Positions 1 through 7,772 of a stretch of DNA of 64,000 nt are shown one piece after another. Both the position numbers and the translations under genes were made by a program. The stretch comes from an uncultured Prevotellaceae bacterium (GTDB lineage Bacteria; Bacteroidota; Bacteroidia; Bacteroidales; Bacteroidaceae). The stretch covers positions 1-64,000 of the forward strand of contig CACYXD010000013.1 of assembly GCA_902778255.1 (NCBI GenBank), read 5' to 3'. The first letter of the stretch is position 1. Each line of letters opens with the position of its first letter. Under the pieces are notes generated by a model. That model saw only the letters and a list, made by a program, of their open reading frames with translations. It had not been told where the DNA came from and did not search any database.

Positions 1-10
1 CGCGCGAAAC

Positions 11-86
11 AGGCCAAAACGCGAGGCAAAACAGGCTGAAACGCCAAGCGTTTAAGGCCAAAACGCAAGGCCGTTTAAGCTAAAAC
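11..86. repeat. Degenerate 22-bp tandem repeat at the left edge
   Basis: The core AGGCCAAAACGC occurs at 11-22, as AGGCTGAAACGC at 33-44, again exactly at 55-66, and degraded at 78-86. The spacing is 22, 22 and 23 bp. It may continue beyond the left edge. The period is not a multiple of three and no reading frame runs through it, so it is probably intergenic. Function unknown. Confidence 0.7.
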
Positions 87-107
87 ATTAAAGATTAAAG
101 ATTAAAC
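87..107. repeat. Heptanucleotide tandem repeat (ATTAAAG x3)
   Basis: Three consecutive 7-bp units, ATTAAAG, ATTAAAG and ATTAAAC, follow the 22-bp repeat directly. It belongs to the heptamer-array class seen at several other places in this window. It lies about 60 bp beyond the stop codon of the minus-strand hydrolase gene. Confidence 0.6.
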
Positions 108-164
108 CAACAAAGAGCGTCCGCTGGGTACCCTTTGTTTATTCTTGGAAGCACGGACAACAGA

Positions 165-1085
165 CTACTTGGTGACAAAGGCCTTGACACGACGGATGTA
201 TTCTGCCTTATGCTCTTTGTAGGCGAGGGCGTGCTCGGCACCTTGGGCTATCCAGAGTGCCTTCTCGCCCTGCTTGGCTTCGTAGAGGGGATAGACCATA
301 GAGGTGGGGACAAAGGTGTCCGTACTGCCGTGGATGAAGAGCATGGGGTATGGACACTTCTCGACCTGATGCAGGGCAGAGGCCTCAGCAAAGCTCCAGC
401 CATAGCGCAGTTGGCAGAGCAGACTGGTGGAATACATCAGGGGGAAGGCGGGCAGCGAGAACTGGTCTTTAAGCTGCCCTGCGAACTCATCCCATACGGA
501 GGTGTAGCCACAGTCCTCGACAAAGCGGAGATGGCGTATGCCATCGGGCATTGGTTCGCCAGAGAGCATCATCGTGGTGGCAGCACCCATCGACACGCCA
601 TGAACCACCATGGTGTCGGTCTGGAAGGCCTTGAGCCACAGCATCACGTCGTGACGGTCGTGCCATCCCATCTGTATGGCATCGCCCTCGCTCTCGCCAC
701 AGCCATGTAGTTCGGGCATGACGACATTATAGCCCAGCTCGTGGTCATAGATACGCGCCAGCCAGAAGAACTTCACGGCACAGTCGCGCCAGCCATGAAC
801 GACGATGGCCGTGCGCTGACAGCCTCGGTTGACGTAGAAGCCATGGAGCTTTTCGCCACTAGGAGTGATGAGAAAGGTGTCGCGCAGCGCATAAACACGC
901 TGGAGGCTATCGTACCAGAGTTTACTCTCGGGATAGGCAGCGAACTGCTGTTGAAGACAGGAGTCACGATCCATCCTGTTGGCATCGGGAGCCAGCGAAT
1001 AGTCGAGCATATAGAAGCTGCCGCCTGTGACGATGAGGGTCAGCAGGACGAGGAAGCCAATCAATATGTAAAGGAGCTTTTTCAT
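165..1085 (-). CDS. Membrane-anchored alpha/beta hydrolase
   Basis: A 306-residue alpha/beta hydrolase-fold protein. Residues 1-22 form one hydrophobic segment, an uncleaved anchor or signal, so the enzyme probably faces the periplasm. The nucleophile elbow is G-V-S-M-G with Ser165. The likely acid is Asp256 in HGSTDTF and the likely histidine is His285 in GAEHA, giving a complete triad. An HGW oxyanion-type motif lies at 97-99. The family includes BEM46/YqkD-like esterases and peptidases of unknown substrate. It is the last gene of a minus-strand run with the B3/B4 gene and mfd, with only 3 bp to the upstream neighbour. The substrate cannot be inferred. Confidence 0.85.
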   Translation of the reverse strand: MKKLLYILIGFLVLLTLIVTGGSFYMLDYSLAPDANRMDRDSCLQQQFAAYPESKLWYDSLQRVYALRDTFLITPSGEKLHGFYVNRGCQRTAIVVHGWRDCAVKFFWLARIYDHELGYNVVMPELHGCGESEGDAIQMGWHDRHDVMLWLKAFQTDTMVVHGVSMGAATTMMLSGEPMPDGIRHLRFVEDCGYTSVWDEFAGQLKDQFSLPAFPLMYSTSLLCQLRYGWSFAEASALHQVEKCPYPMLFIHGSTDTFVPTSMVYPLYEAKQGEKALWIAQGAEHALAYKEHKAEYIRRVKAFVTK

Positions 1086-1088
1086 TTG

Positions 1089-1754
1089 TCAGAAATAAAG
1101 TTTGTAACTGCCCCCATCGCTCTCGCAATATTTGCGGAGCAGGGTTTGGATATACTCTGCGTTCTCGCTCACACGCTGGCGATTGCCATCGTAGCCATTG
1201 ATCAGCACTACCAGGTGACGGGTGGCGAGCGTCATCTTCGTACGCTCGTTGTCGCTGGTAGGCGTGCCTACCCCACCCTGGGCATCACGATAGACGGGGA
1301 GCCCCTGGATATTGAGCAGACCACGGCCGATGCCCTCGTAGGGTTCGCCCTCACGCCCAATGCCAAGGGTGAGCGTGTCGCCCACGAAACAGTCGGCATC
1401 GAAGCCACCAATGCTATAGCCGTAGGCAATGGAGGCCAGGTTGACCAGATCGACGAGGGTGTCTTTCTGATAGAGTTCCTTGCCCTGCAGCATACGGCGA
1501 ATGAGGGCCTCGGAGGCAGGACGATAGCGCGAGGGATCTTTGCCGCAGGCCTTATAGACACGACGCGTGGCAGCTATGCTGGTCAGTTCTTTCAGCGACT
1601 CAGTGGTCAGCGTACTGCGAAACTGCTGTTCCAGCGCATGGATTTCCTGCCACAGGGGTTCGCTATAGGGGGTATTGACTACTGTTGCTTCGACGCAGGC
1701 GCCTATGAATTCAGGGCATACACTTTTGATTTCTTCGGATACGAGGATGGTCAT
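1089..1754 (-). CDS. B3/B4 (PheRS beta-like) tRNA-binding domain protein
   Basis: A 221-residue stand-alone protein matching the B3/B4 domain of the phenylalanyl-tRNA synthetase beta chain. Typical features are the R-x-Y-K-A-C-G-K-D-P-S-R-Y-R-P-A block near residues 65-80, followed by the glycine-rich SIGGFDAD and GIGREGEPYEGIG stretches. Free-standing B3/B4 proteins are related to editing domains that hydrolyse mischarged tRNA, but no activity has been fixed for this subgroup. It lies 12 bp downstream of mfd and 3 bp upstream of the hydrolase, so co-transcription is likely. Confidence 0.8.
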   Translation of the reverse strand: MTILVSEEIKSVCPEFIGACVEATVVNTPYSEPLWQEIHALEQQFRSTLTTESLKELTSIAATRRVYKACGKDPSRYRPASEALIRRMLQGKELYQKDTLVDLVNLASIAYGYSIGGFDADCFVGDTLTLGIGREGEPYEGIGRGLLNIQGLPVYRDAQGGVGTPTSDNERTKMTLATRHLVVLINGYDGNRQRVSENAEYIQTLLRKYCESDGGSYKLYF

Positions 1755-1766
1755 TCTATTGAGAAG

Positions 1767-4700
1767 TTAAGAAGGTAAGACGATAGACTTTAGGACTTTG
1801 ACGCCTTCGCCTACGGTGGGCACATCGGCAATGACCATAGAGCGCTTGCCGTCTTTCTCACGCAGACTGCAACGGCGCACGTTGGTGGAGGCATAGGTGA
1901 TGACCTGTCCGAAGGCTTCGCTCTGGTAGAAGGGGCTATGGGCGTTGCTCACGAAGTAGAGGTACATACGTCCCTGCTTGAGCATGATCTTCTCACAGCC
2001 CAGGCGCTTGCCATAGCGACGCAAGGCCACCACCTGCATCAGTTCCTCGGCCTGGGGCGGCAGCGGACCAAAGCGGTCGATGAGTCGCTGGCGATAGGCC
2101 TCCATCTCCTCATCATTGCGGGTATTGTCGAGCTCACGATAGAGCAGCATACGCTCAGAGTCGGAGGGCACGTACTGATCGGGGAAATACATCTCAAGGT
2201 CGGACTCGATGGTGCAGTCGGAGACAAAAGTCTGACCACTCCCCTCCCTCACGGGGAGGGGTTGGGGGAGAGTCTCCTCATTTCTCAATTCCGTCATCGC
2301 CTCATTCAGTATCTTCTGGTAGGTCTCGTAACCCACATCAGAGATAAAGCCACTCTGCTCAGCACCCAGGAGGTTGCCGGCACCACGGATGTCAAGATCC
2401 TGCATGGCGATGTTGATGCCAGAGCCGAGGTCGGAGAAGTTTTCAAGCGCCTCCAAGCGCCTACGACTATCTACTGGCAGGGCCGACAGAGGAGGGGCCA
2501 GCAGGTAACAGAAAGCCTTGCGATTGCCACGTCCCACACGTCCGCGCATCTGGTGCAGGTCGCTGAGTCCGAAATACTGGGCACTATTGATGATAATGGT
2601 GTTGGCATTGGGGATGTCGATACCATTTTCCACTATCGTCGTCGAGAGCAGCACGTCGTAGTCGTAGTTGGAGAAGTCGAGCACAATCTTCTCCAGTTCC
2701 TCGGGCTTCATCTGCCCATGACCAATGGCGATGCGACAATCAGGAATATACTTATGGATCATCTCAGCGATATGCGTCAGGTCGCTGATGCGGTTGTTGA
2801 CGAAATAGACCTGTCCGTTGCGGCTCATCTCGAAGTTGATGGCATCGGTGATGATCTCTGCCGAGAAGGTATGTATCTCAGTCTGAATGGGATAGCGATT
2901 GGGCGGCGGCGTCTGGATGACACTCAGATCACGGGCTCCAACGAGTGAGAACTGCAGGGTGCGAGGGATTGGCGTGGCACTCATGGTGAGCGTATCGACA
3001 TTGGTCTTCATCTGGCGCAGCTTTTCTTTTGTTGACACGCCGAATTTCTGTTCCTCGTCGATGATGAGCAGTCCCAAGTCCTTGAACTTCACCGTCTTAC
3101 CAATGAGTTTATGGGTACCTATCAGGATGTCTATCTTACCCTCTTCAAGGTCTTTCAACAAAGCCGTAGTCTGCTTCGTGGTGCGGGCACGCGTCAGGTA
3201 ATCCACACGCACAGGCATATCCTTCAGTCGAGAAGAGAAGGTGCGATAGTGCTGATAGGCCAGCACCGTGGTAGGCACCATCACAGCCACCTGTTTGCCA
3301 TCGGCAGCAGCCTTGAAGGCAGCACGCACAGCCACCTCGGTCTTGCCAAAGCCCACATCGCCACAGACCAGTCGGTCCATAGGCTTTGCCTGCTCCATAT
3401 CGGCCTTGACATCCTGCGTGGCCTTGAGCTGATCGGGCGTGTCCTCATAGAGGAACGAGGCCTCAAGTTCGTGCTGCAGGTAGGTGTCGTGGCTGAAAGC
3501 AAAGCCTTTCTGATGACGACGGGCAGCATAGAGCTTGATCAGGTCGCGAGCAATGGACTTGATATGCTGCTTGGTACGCTCCTTGAGACGCTCCCACTGG
3601 CCAGTGCCCAAGGTTGACATACGGGGCTGCTGACCATCTTCCTGCGACTTGTATTTCGATACCTTATATAAAGAGTGGATGCTGACGTAGATGGCATCAC
3701 CACGCTGGTAGATGATTTTTATCATCTCCTGGAAACCAGGCCCGTCCCCAGCCCCTCCCTGTGAGGGAGGGGAGGTTATAGGCATACGCACCAGTCCGCC
3801 AAACTTGCCGATGCCGTGGTCCACATGCACAACGTAGTCGCCTATCTCAAATTGCTGGATCTCCTTCAACGTCAGCGCCACCTTACCACTACGGGCCTTG
3901 TCGCTCTTGAGGTTGTACTTATGGAAGCGGTCGAAGATCTGATGGTCAGTAAAGAAACAGAGACGCGCATCCGTATCGATGAATCCCTCGTGAAGGGTCT
4001 TATCGACAGGAATGAACTCGATGCCCTGCTTCATCTCTTCAAAGATATCCTTCAAGCGCTCCTGCTGCTTGGCGCTATCGGCCAGGATGTACAGTTTAAA
4101 GCCCTGGAGCAGATAATCGTCCAGCGTCTGCGTCAACAGCTCGAAGTTCTTATGGAAGAGGGGCTGGGGCTTGATGTTGAAACGTACAACAGCAGAGGCC
4201 TTCTCGTCCTTCAACAGAATCTTTCGGAAGGGCTCGGCATCCTGGGCAAACTGCGAGCCCGTGATGATCTGGCTGTCGCGCTGCATCTCCTGCTCTATCT
4301 CTCGTGCTTCCATCTCCGTGGCCTCGGCCAAGCGTTCCTGCATAGCCTGCTGCGAAAAGCCCTCCTGATAGATGCGCTCAATGGTCTCACGTACAAACTG
4401 CAAGTCCTTCGTCACCAGCAGCATATCCTGAGGCATGAACTTCAATACGGACTCTTTCTCCTCTACAGCGGTGAGCTCTGGTACGATATCCACATGGTCT
4501 GTACGCTCCTTCGACAACTGGTTCTCCACCTCAAAGGTACGGATAGAGTCGATCTCGTCGCCAAAGAAATCGATGCGGAAAGGGAACTCATGACTGAAAG
4601 AGAACACGTCGAGGATGGAACCACGCAGGGCGAACTGACCAGGCTCATACACATAATCGACCTCACGGAAGCCAAACTCACGCAGCGTCTTACAGATACC

Positions 4701-5168
4701 ATCCACACTGACGGTCTGACTCTGCTCCAACGTCAGCCTGCGAGCATCCAACTGCCTGCGCGTCACCACCATCTCGGCCAGAGCCTCAGGATAGGTCACG
4801 ATAAATGAGGAATGAGAAGAGGAGAATGAGGAATGAGTCAGCACCTCCGTGCGCAGGATCTCGCTGGCAGGATCTTTCTGGCCGTACTTGATGGCTCGCT
4901 TGTAGCTCGACGGGAAGAAAAGCACCGCTTTCTCACCCATGATCTGACAAAGGTCATGATAGAAATAGCCGGCCTCCTCAGCGTCCTGCATAATGAATAG
5001 GTAACAGGCTGATGTCTTGAGAGACAAGGCGCTGAAAACCAAGGGAGCAGAAGAGGCCAAAAGACCATCAAGGGAGATGGTCTTCAACGATGGTTTCTCA
5101 ACGGCCTTTGCCAATGCCGCTATCTGCGGGTGACGGGAATATAGCTTCTGTAGTTCTTGAATGTTCAT
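1767..5168 (-). CDS. mfd: Transcription-repair coupling factor Mfd
   Basis: A 1133-residue Mfd, which displaces RNA polymerase stalled at DNA lesions and recruits UvrA. The UvrB-like N-terminal part includes the YVYEPGQFALRGSILDVF segment. The RNA-polymerase-interacting domain carries IGDYVVHVDHGIGKFGG near residue 445. The RecG-like translocase follows, with Walker A GDVGFGKTE near residue 605, DEEQ near 704 and SATPIPRT just after it. The C-terminal TRCF domain contains FVSDCTIESDLEMYFP. Three local insertions absent from usual Mfd proteins lie at about residues 110-122, 463-475 and 966-977; each coincides with a short DNA repeat annotated separately. The frame stays open through all three. 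It sits between glycosyltransferase genes and the B3/B4 gene in one minus-strand run. Confidence 0.97.
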   Translation of the reverse strand: MNIQELQKLYSRHPQIAALAKAVEKPSLKTISLDGLLASSAPLVFSALSLKTSACYLFIMQDAEEAGYFYHDLCQIMGEKAVLFFPSSYKRAIKYGQKDPASEILRTEVLTHSSFSSSHSSFIVTYPEALAEMVVTRRQLDARRLTLEQSQTVSVDGICKTLREFGFREVDYVYEPGQFALRGSILDVFSFSHEFPFRIDFFGDEIDSIRTFEVENQLSKERTDHVDIVPELTAVEEKESVLKFMPQDMLLVTKDLQFVRETIERIYQEGFSQQAMQERLAEATEMEAREIEQEMQRDSQIITGSQFAQDAEPFRKILLKDEKASAVVRFNIKPQPLFHKNFELLTQTLDDYLLQGFKLYILADSAKQQERLKDIFEEMKQGIEFIPVDKTLHEGFIDTDARLCFFTDHQIFDRFHKYNLKSDKARSGKVALTLKEIQQFEIGDYVVHVDHGIGKFGGLVRMPITSPPSQGGAGDGPGFQEMIKIIYQRGDAIYVSIHSLYKVSKYKSQEDGQQPRMSTLGTGQWERLKERTKQHIKSIARDLIKLYAARRHQKGFAFSHDTYLQHELEASFLYEDTPDQLKATQDVKADMEQAKPMDRLVCGDVGFGKTEVAVRAAFKAAADGKQVAVMVPTTVLAYQHYRTFSSRLKDMPVRVDYLTRARTTKQTTALLKDLEEGKIDILIGTHKLIGKTVKFKDLGLLIIDEEQKFGVSTKEKLRQMKTNVDTLTMSATPIPRTLQFSLVGARDLSVIQTPPPNRYPIQTEIHTFSAEIITDAINFEMSRNGQVYFVNNRISDLTHIAEMIHKYIPDCRIAIGHGQMKPEELEKIVLDFSNYDYDVLLSTTIVENGIDIPNANTIIINSAQYFGLSDLHQMRGRVGRGNRKAFCYLLAPPLSALPVDSRRRLEALENFSDLGSGINIAMQDLDIRGAGNLLGAEQSGFISDVGYETYQKILNEAMTELRNEETLPQPLPVREGSGQTFVSDCTIESDLEMYFPDQYVPSDSERMLLYRELDNTRNDEEMEAYRQRLIDRFGPLPPQAEELMQVVALRRYGKRLGCEKIMLKQGRMYLYFVSNAHSPFYQSEAFGQVITYASTNVRRCSLREKDGKRSMVIADVPTVGEGVKVLKSIVLPS
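2239..2270. repeat. CT/GA-rich palindromic element, copy 1, in frame within mfd
   Basis: The stretch contains CCCCTCCC, a short loop and GGGGAGGGG followed by TTGGGGG. It matches the reverse complement of the element at 3744-3774 over about 30 bp. In the mfd frame it encodes a Leu/Pro-rich stretch (LPQPLPVREGSG), just before the conserved FVSDCTIE segment. Confidence 0.75.
3744..3774. repeat. CT/GA-rich palindromic element, copy 2, in frame within mfd
   Basis: The inverted counterpart of the element at 2239-2270: CCCCTCCCT, GTGA, then GGGAGGGG, next to CCCCAG. It is read as a Pro/Gly-rich insert (SPPSQGGAGDGPG) in the polymerase-interacting domain of Mfd, between GGLVRMP and EMIKIIYQRGD. Confidence 0.75.
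4804..4838. repeat. Heptanucleotide array within mfd
   Basis: Five consecutive 7-bp units: AATGAGG, AATGAGA, AGAGGAG, AATGAGG and AATGAGT. In the mfd frame it encodes a Ser/His/Phe-rich insert (THSSFSSSHSSF) just before the conserved VTYPEAL segment. Confidence 0.75.
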
Positions 5169-5177
5169 GGGGGATGA

Positions 5178-6023
5178 TTATTTCACCAAGTTATCCTCGG
5201 CATCCTCATAGTGGTCGGTCTGATGGAAGACACGGGTGATGCCACGCATCTGAATACGCACATGATCGACAAAGCTCTGCCAGAGCGACTGCTGACCAAT
5301 GGTGCCATAGCCCGTGATGGCACGACAACGGCTGTCGCGCACGAATTTTATCTTGCCGTATTTCTTCAGGTTCAGCGCCATCGAACCGTCTTCACCACGG
5401 ATAATGTCAACACGATAGGGTTCCTTGCGACCATAGTCGGCATTATAGGCGAAGACGAGTCCGCGCACAGAGAGCTCAGGGCGCTTGAAATGCTGCACCC
5501 AGAGGAAGAGGTCGCGTGAAATCTCAAACAGTTTCAGGCCCAATGCCGAATGGTTCTGGTCAGGGAAATAGCTCCACGTTGCCGATGCACACGAGACGCC
5601 AGGCTGCAACAGATGGTTGAGCATCACCTCATAATACTGCGGCGGATAGAGCGTGTCGCTATCCACATCGAAATAGAAACGACCCTTAGCATGTTGCAAT
5701 CCGCAACGACGGGCATAGCCGCACGAATGCTGATACTCCGTGAAACAGGGAATGCCCGATTTCTCGAAAACCTCTGCCGTACGGTCGCTGGAGTCGTTGT
5801 CCACGCCGATAATCTCAACGGGGTACTTACAACGAATCTCACTCAATGCCCACAGGCACGCCTGCAGATGGCGCTCTTCATTATAGGCGATGACCACGAT
5901 GGAAGCCAGGGGCTCAGGGCTCTGCAGCCGAGCCAGTCGCTCACGTGTCTCGTCAATCACCTGCTGGGGCACCTCGCTAAAGGGCTTCCCATAGACGGTC
6001 ATATATTTTTCGTACCACTTCAT
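5178..6023 (-). CDS. Glycosyltransferase family 2
   Basis: A 281-residue GT-A-fold transferase. It has IVVIAYNEERHL near residues 45-55, GVDNDSSDRT for nucleotide binding and the metal-binding DVDSDT near residue 115. There is no clear transmembrane tail, so it is likely a cytoplasmic or membrane-associated glycan enzyme. A TTG at 6035 would add four residues; the ATG at 6023 is preferred. It lies 9 bp upstream of mfd and directly downstream of another GT2 gene, so it probably shares their transcript. Donor and acceptor are unknown. Confidence 0.85.
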   Translation of the reverse strand: MKWYEKYMTVYGKPFSEVPQQVIDETRERLARLQSPEPLASIVVIAYNEERHLQACLWALSEIRCKYPVEIIGVDNDSSDRTAEVFEKSGIPCFTEYQHSCGYARRCGLQHAKGRFYFDVDSDTLYPPQYYEVMLNHLLQPGVSCASATWSYFPDQNHSALGLKLFEISRDLFLWVQHFKRPELSVRGLVFAYNADYGRKEPYRVDIIRGEDGSMALNLKKYGKIKFVRDSRCRAITGYGTIGQQSLWQSFVDHVRIQMRGITRVFHQTDHYEDAEDNLVK

Positions 6024-6035
6024 ACTATCTGTCAA

Positions 6036-6917
6036 CTACCATTTGCGCCTCTTGAGCTTGAAATACTGATAGAGGCCTAAGGGGAAAAGGAAAAGGGTGA
6101 GCCACTTACGACTGGACGAGGAAAAGGTCTGGCCATCAGCAGCCAACAACGAACTGGCGATGAACATCTGTTCGTGATAAATCAGGTCGGGACGACCATT
6201 CCTTACCAACTGATCATAATACAGACGATAGCCCTTAGGATTGCGATAAAGCACATCCCAGCCATTGCGCGTATAGCCATCCTGCTGATACTCGCAGACC
6301 TGAGTCTCATAGGGGAAAAGCAGGAACTGATAGTGCAGACTCAACTGATCGAAGACCACATCCTCAGTGATAAACTTCTCGCCGTCGCATACTGGAAAGG
6401 GATACTGCCTGAGCACCTCGGCCTTGAAGACGGGAGCTGTCTCACCACGAAAACCTCGGGCATAGACTTCACCCATGGTACACAACTGCAAATCATCAAC
6501 CAACGTACCGCCTGCATCAGGTATCATCTTCCGATAGGTAAGCAACCCACACACATCAGGCCGCTCAACCAGTTCGCGATGGGCATCCCAGAACGCCAGC
6601 ACATCGCCCACCACAGTAGGCGAGGCCAGGTAATCGTCGGAATCCACGCACATGAAAAGCAAGGTATCACAGAGGGTAGCGCCATAGTTGTGGGCACGCA
6701 TCTTACCACCGTTCGCCTGTTGGTAATAGCGTATGCTAATCTTCCCTTCCGCCTGCCATTCCTGCAGAAGCGAGGGCGTATCATCTGAAGAGCCGTCGTC
6801 AACGACAAGCCATACAAAGTCGGTACATTGCTGCTGGCACAGCGTTTCATACAACTGTGGCAGAATGTAGGCACGATTGTAGGTCGGAGTGAAGATCGTA
6901 AGCCGCTTGTCCATCAT
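6036..6917 (-). CDS. Glycosyltransferase family 2
   Basis: A GT2 protein of about 294 residues starting MMDKRLTIFTPTYNRAY. The nucleotide-binding VVDDGSSDDTP lies near residue 37, the DxD-like CVDSDDYL near 90, and a basic tail ends in LKRRKW. A longer TTG start at 6956 is unlikely: it would lie inside the predicted promoter, whose -7 box is at 6926-6933. The second of two adjacent ATGs (6914) is equally possible. It is first in the minus-strand run leading to mfd. Acceptor unknown. Confidence 0.85.
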   Translation of the reverse strand: MMDKRLTIFTPTYNRAYILPQLYETLCQQQCTDFVWLVVDDGSSDDTPSLLQEWQAEGKISIRYYQQANGGKMRAHNYGATLCDTLLFMCVDSDDYLASPTVVGDVLAFWDAHRELVERPDVCGLLTYRKMIPDAGGTLVDDLQLCTMGEVYARGFRGETAPVFKAEVLRQYPFPVCDGEKFITEDVVFDQLSLHYQFLLFPYETQVCEYQQDGYTRNGWDVLYRNPKGYRLYYDQLVRNGRPDLIYHEQMFIASSLLAADGQTFSSSSRKWLTLFLFPLGLYQYFKLKRRKW

Positions 6918-6925
6918 AATTTCTG

Positions 6926-6956
6926 CAAAAGTAGCAAAAAAATTTTGAAGAATCAA
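6926..6956 (-). promoter_or_regulatory. Bacteroidota-type promoter of the GT2-mfd run
   Basis: On the minus strand, a TTG at 6956-6954 is followed 20 bp later by TACTTTTG at 6933-6926, fitting the TTG/TAnnTTTG consensus. Transcription would begin only a few bases before the ATG at 6917/6914. It is interlaced with the divergent promoter at 6945-6974. Confidence 0.65.
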
Positions 6957-6974
6957 CTTTTCTACGTATTTTTG
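6945..6974 (+). promoter_or_regulatory. Bacteroidota-type promoter of the GT32 gene, near-leaderless
   Basis: TTG at 6945-6947, 19 bp, then TATTTTTG at 6967-6974. The ATG of the GT32 gene is at 6979, so the transcript would have almost no 5' leader. The -33 element lies between the two elements of the opposing promoter. Confidence 0.7.
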
Positions 6975-6978
6975 CAGT

Positions 6979-7740
6979 ATGATACCTAAAAAGTTACACC
7001 TATGCTGGCTCAGCGGCGATGCCTATCCTGCGAAAATAGCACGCTGCATAGAGTCATGGAAGCAGATACTGCCCGACTATGAGATCGTGCTTTGGGACAC
7101 CAAGCGCTTCGACCTGAGTCAGTCGGCATGGGTTCGCGAGGCTTTCGAGAAAAAGAAATATGCCTTTGCTGCCGACTATATCCGCTTCTATGCGCTCTAT
7201 CATGAGGGCGGCATCTATCTGGACAGCGACGTTGAGGTGCTGAGGCGATTTGACGACCTGCTCGACCTGCCCTATTTCATGGGAGCAGAAAAGGCGGGCA
7301 CACCTGAGGCTGCCATCATGGGAGCGGAGAAGGGCTGCGACTGGATCAAGAAATGCCTGGACTACTACGAAGGGCGACATTTCGTAAAAGCCGACGGCAC
7401 ACTGGATATCCGAAAACTGCCAGAGATCATGGACGAACAGATCAGACAGTTGAAACCCCTACGCGTGCTGTCGCTGGAGGAGAGTCAGCAGATTCGCACC
7501 TTGGACTTCCAAAAAGAAGTGCTCGTGATGAACGATGCCTATTTCTCGCCCAAGGTCTTTGATTCACGTGAAGTAGAACTGACGCCATACACCTACGCCA
7601 TCCATCATTATCAGAACTCATGGTTCTCGCCCAAGGCCAAGGCCTACTACCGATTCCGCACCTTCCTGATACGGATTTTCGGATTCCAGTTGGTCTGCAA
7701 GGTGGAGCGCACATTGATGCCATGGCGGTTTAAGAAGTAA
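6979..7740 (+). CDS. Glycosyltransferase family 32-like (DxD sugar transferase)
   Basis: A 253-residue transferase of the Gly_transf_sug/GT32 type (Och1-like, common in capsule loci). It begins MIPKKLHLCWLSG. The conserved DYIRFYALYHEGGIYLDSDVE block holds the metal-binding Asp82 and Asp84. The C-terminus is basic (LMPWRFKK) and its codons run into a heptamer repeat that includes the stop. The start is fixed by a promoter ending 5 bp upstream. It is followed by a GT2 gene on the same strand. Confidence 0.87.
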   Translation: MIPKKLHLCWLSGDAYPAKIARCIESWKQILPDYEIVLWDTKRFDLSQSAWVREAFEKKKYAFAADYIRFYALYHEGGIYLDSDVEVLRRFDDLLDLPYFMGAEKAGTPEAAIMGAEKGCDWIKKCLDYYEGRHFVKADGTLDIRKLPEIMDEQIRQLKPLRVLSLEESQQIRTLDFQKEVLVMNDAYFSPKVFDSREVELTPYTYAIHHYQNSWFSPKAKAYYRFRTFLIRIFGFQLVCKVERTLMPWRFKK

Positions 7741-7758
7741 GAGGTAAGAGGTAAGAAC
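7731..7758. repeat. Heptanucleotide array over the GT32 stop codon
   Basis: Four 7-bp units: TAAGAAG, TAAGAGG, TAAGAGG and TAAGAAC. The stop codon of the GT32 gene (7738-7740) is the first three bases of the second unit. A degenerate pair of similar units (TAAGAAG, GTAAGAC) lies over the mfd stop at about 1768-1781. Confidence 0.75.
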
Positions 7759-7772
7759 TTAATCATTAAAAA

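Noticed and set aside
1-110. Possible CRISPR array or leader at the left edge
   Set aside because: The period is 22 bp with no unique spacers, the repeats are degenerate, and no cas genes are present.
1938-2948. A 336-codon open frame on the plus strand opposite mfd
   Set aside because: It is entirely antisense to the conserved C-terminal half of Mfd and its translation has no domain-like features; high GC at third positions of mfd explains it. The same holds for the frames at 3816-4808 and 741-1778.
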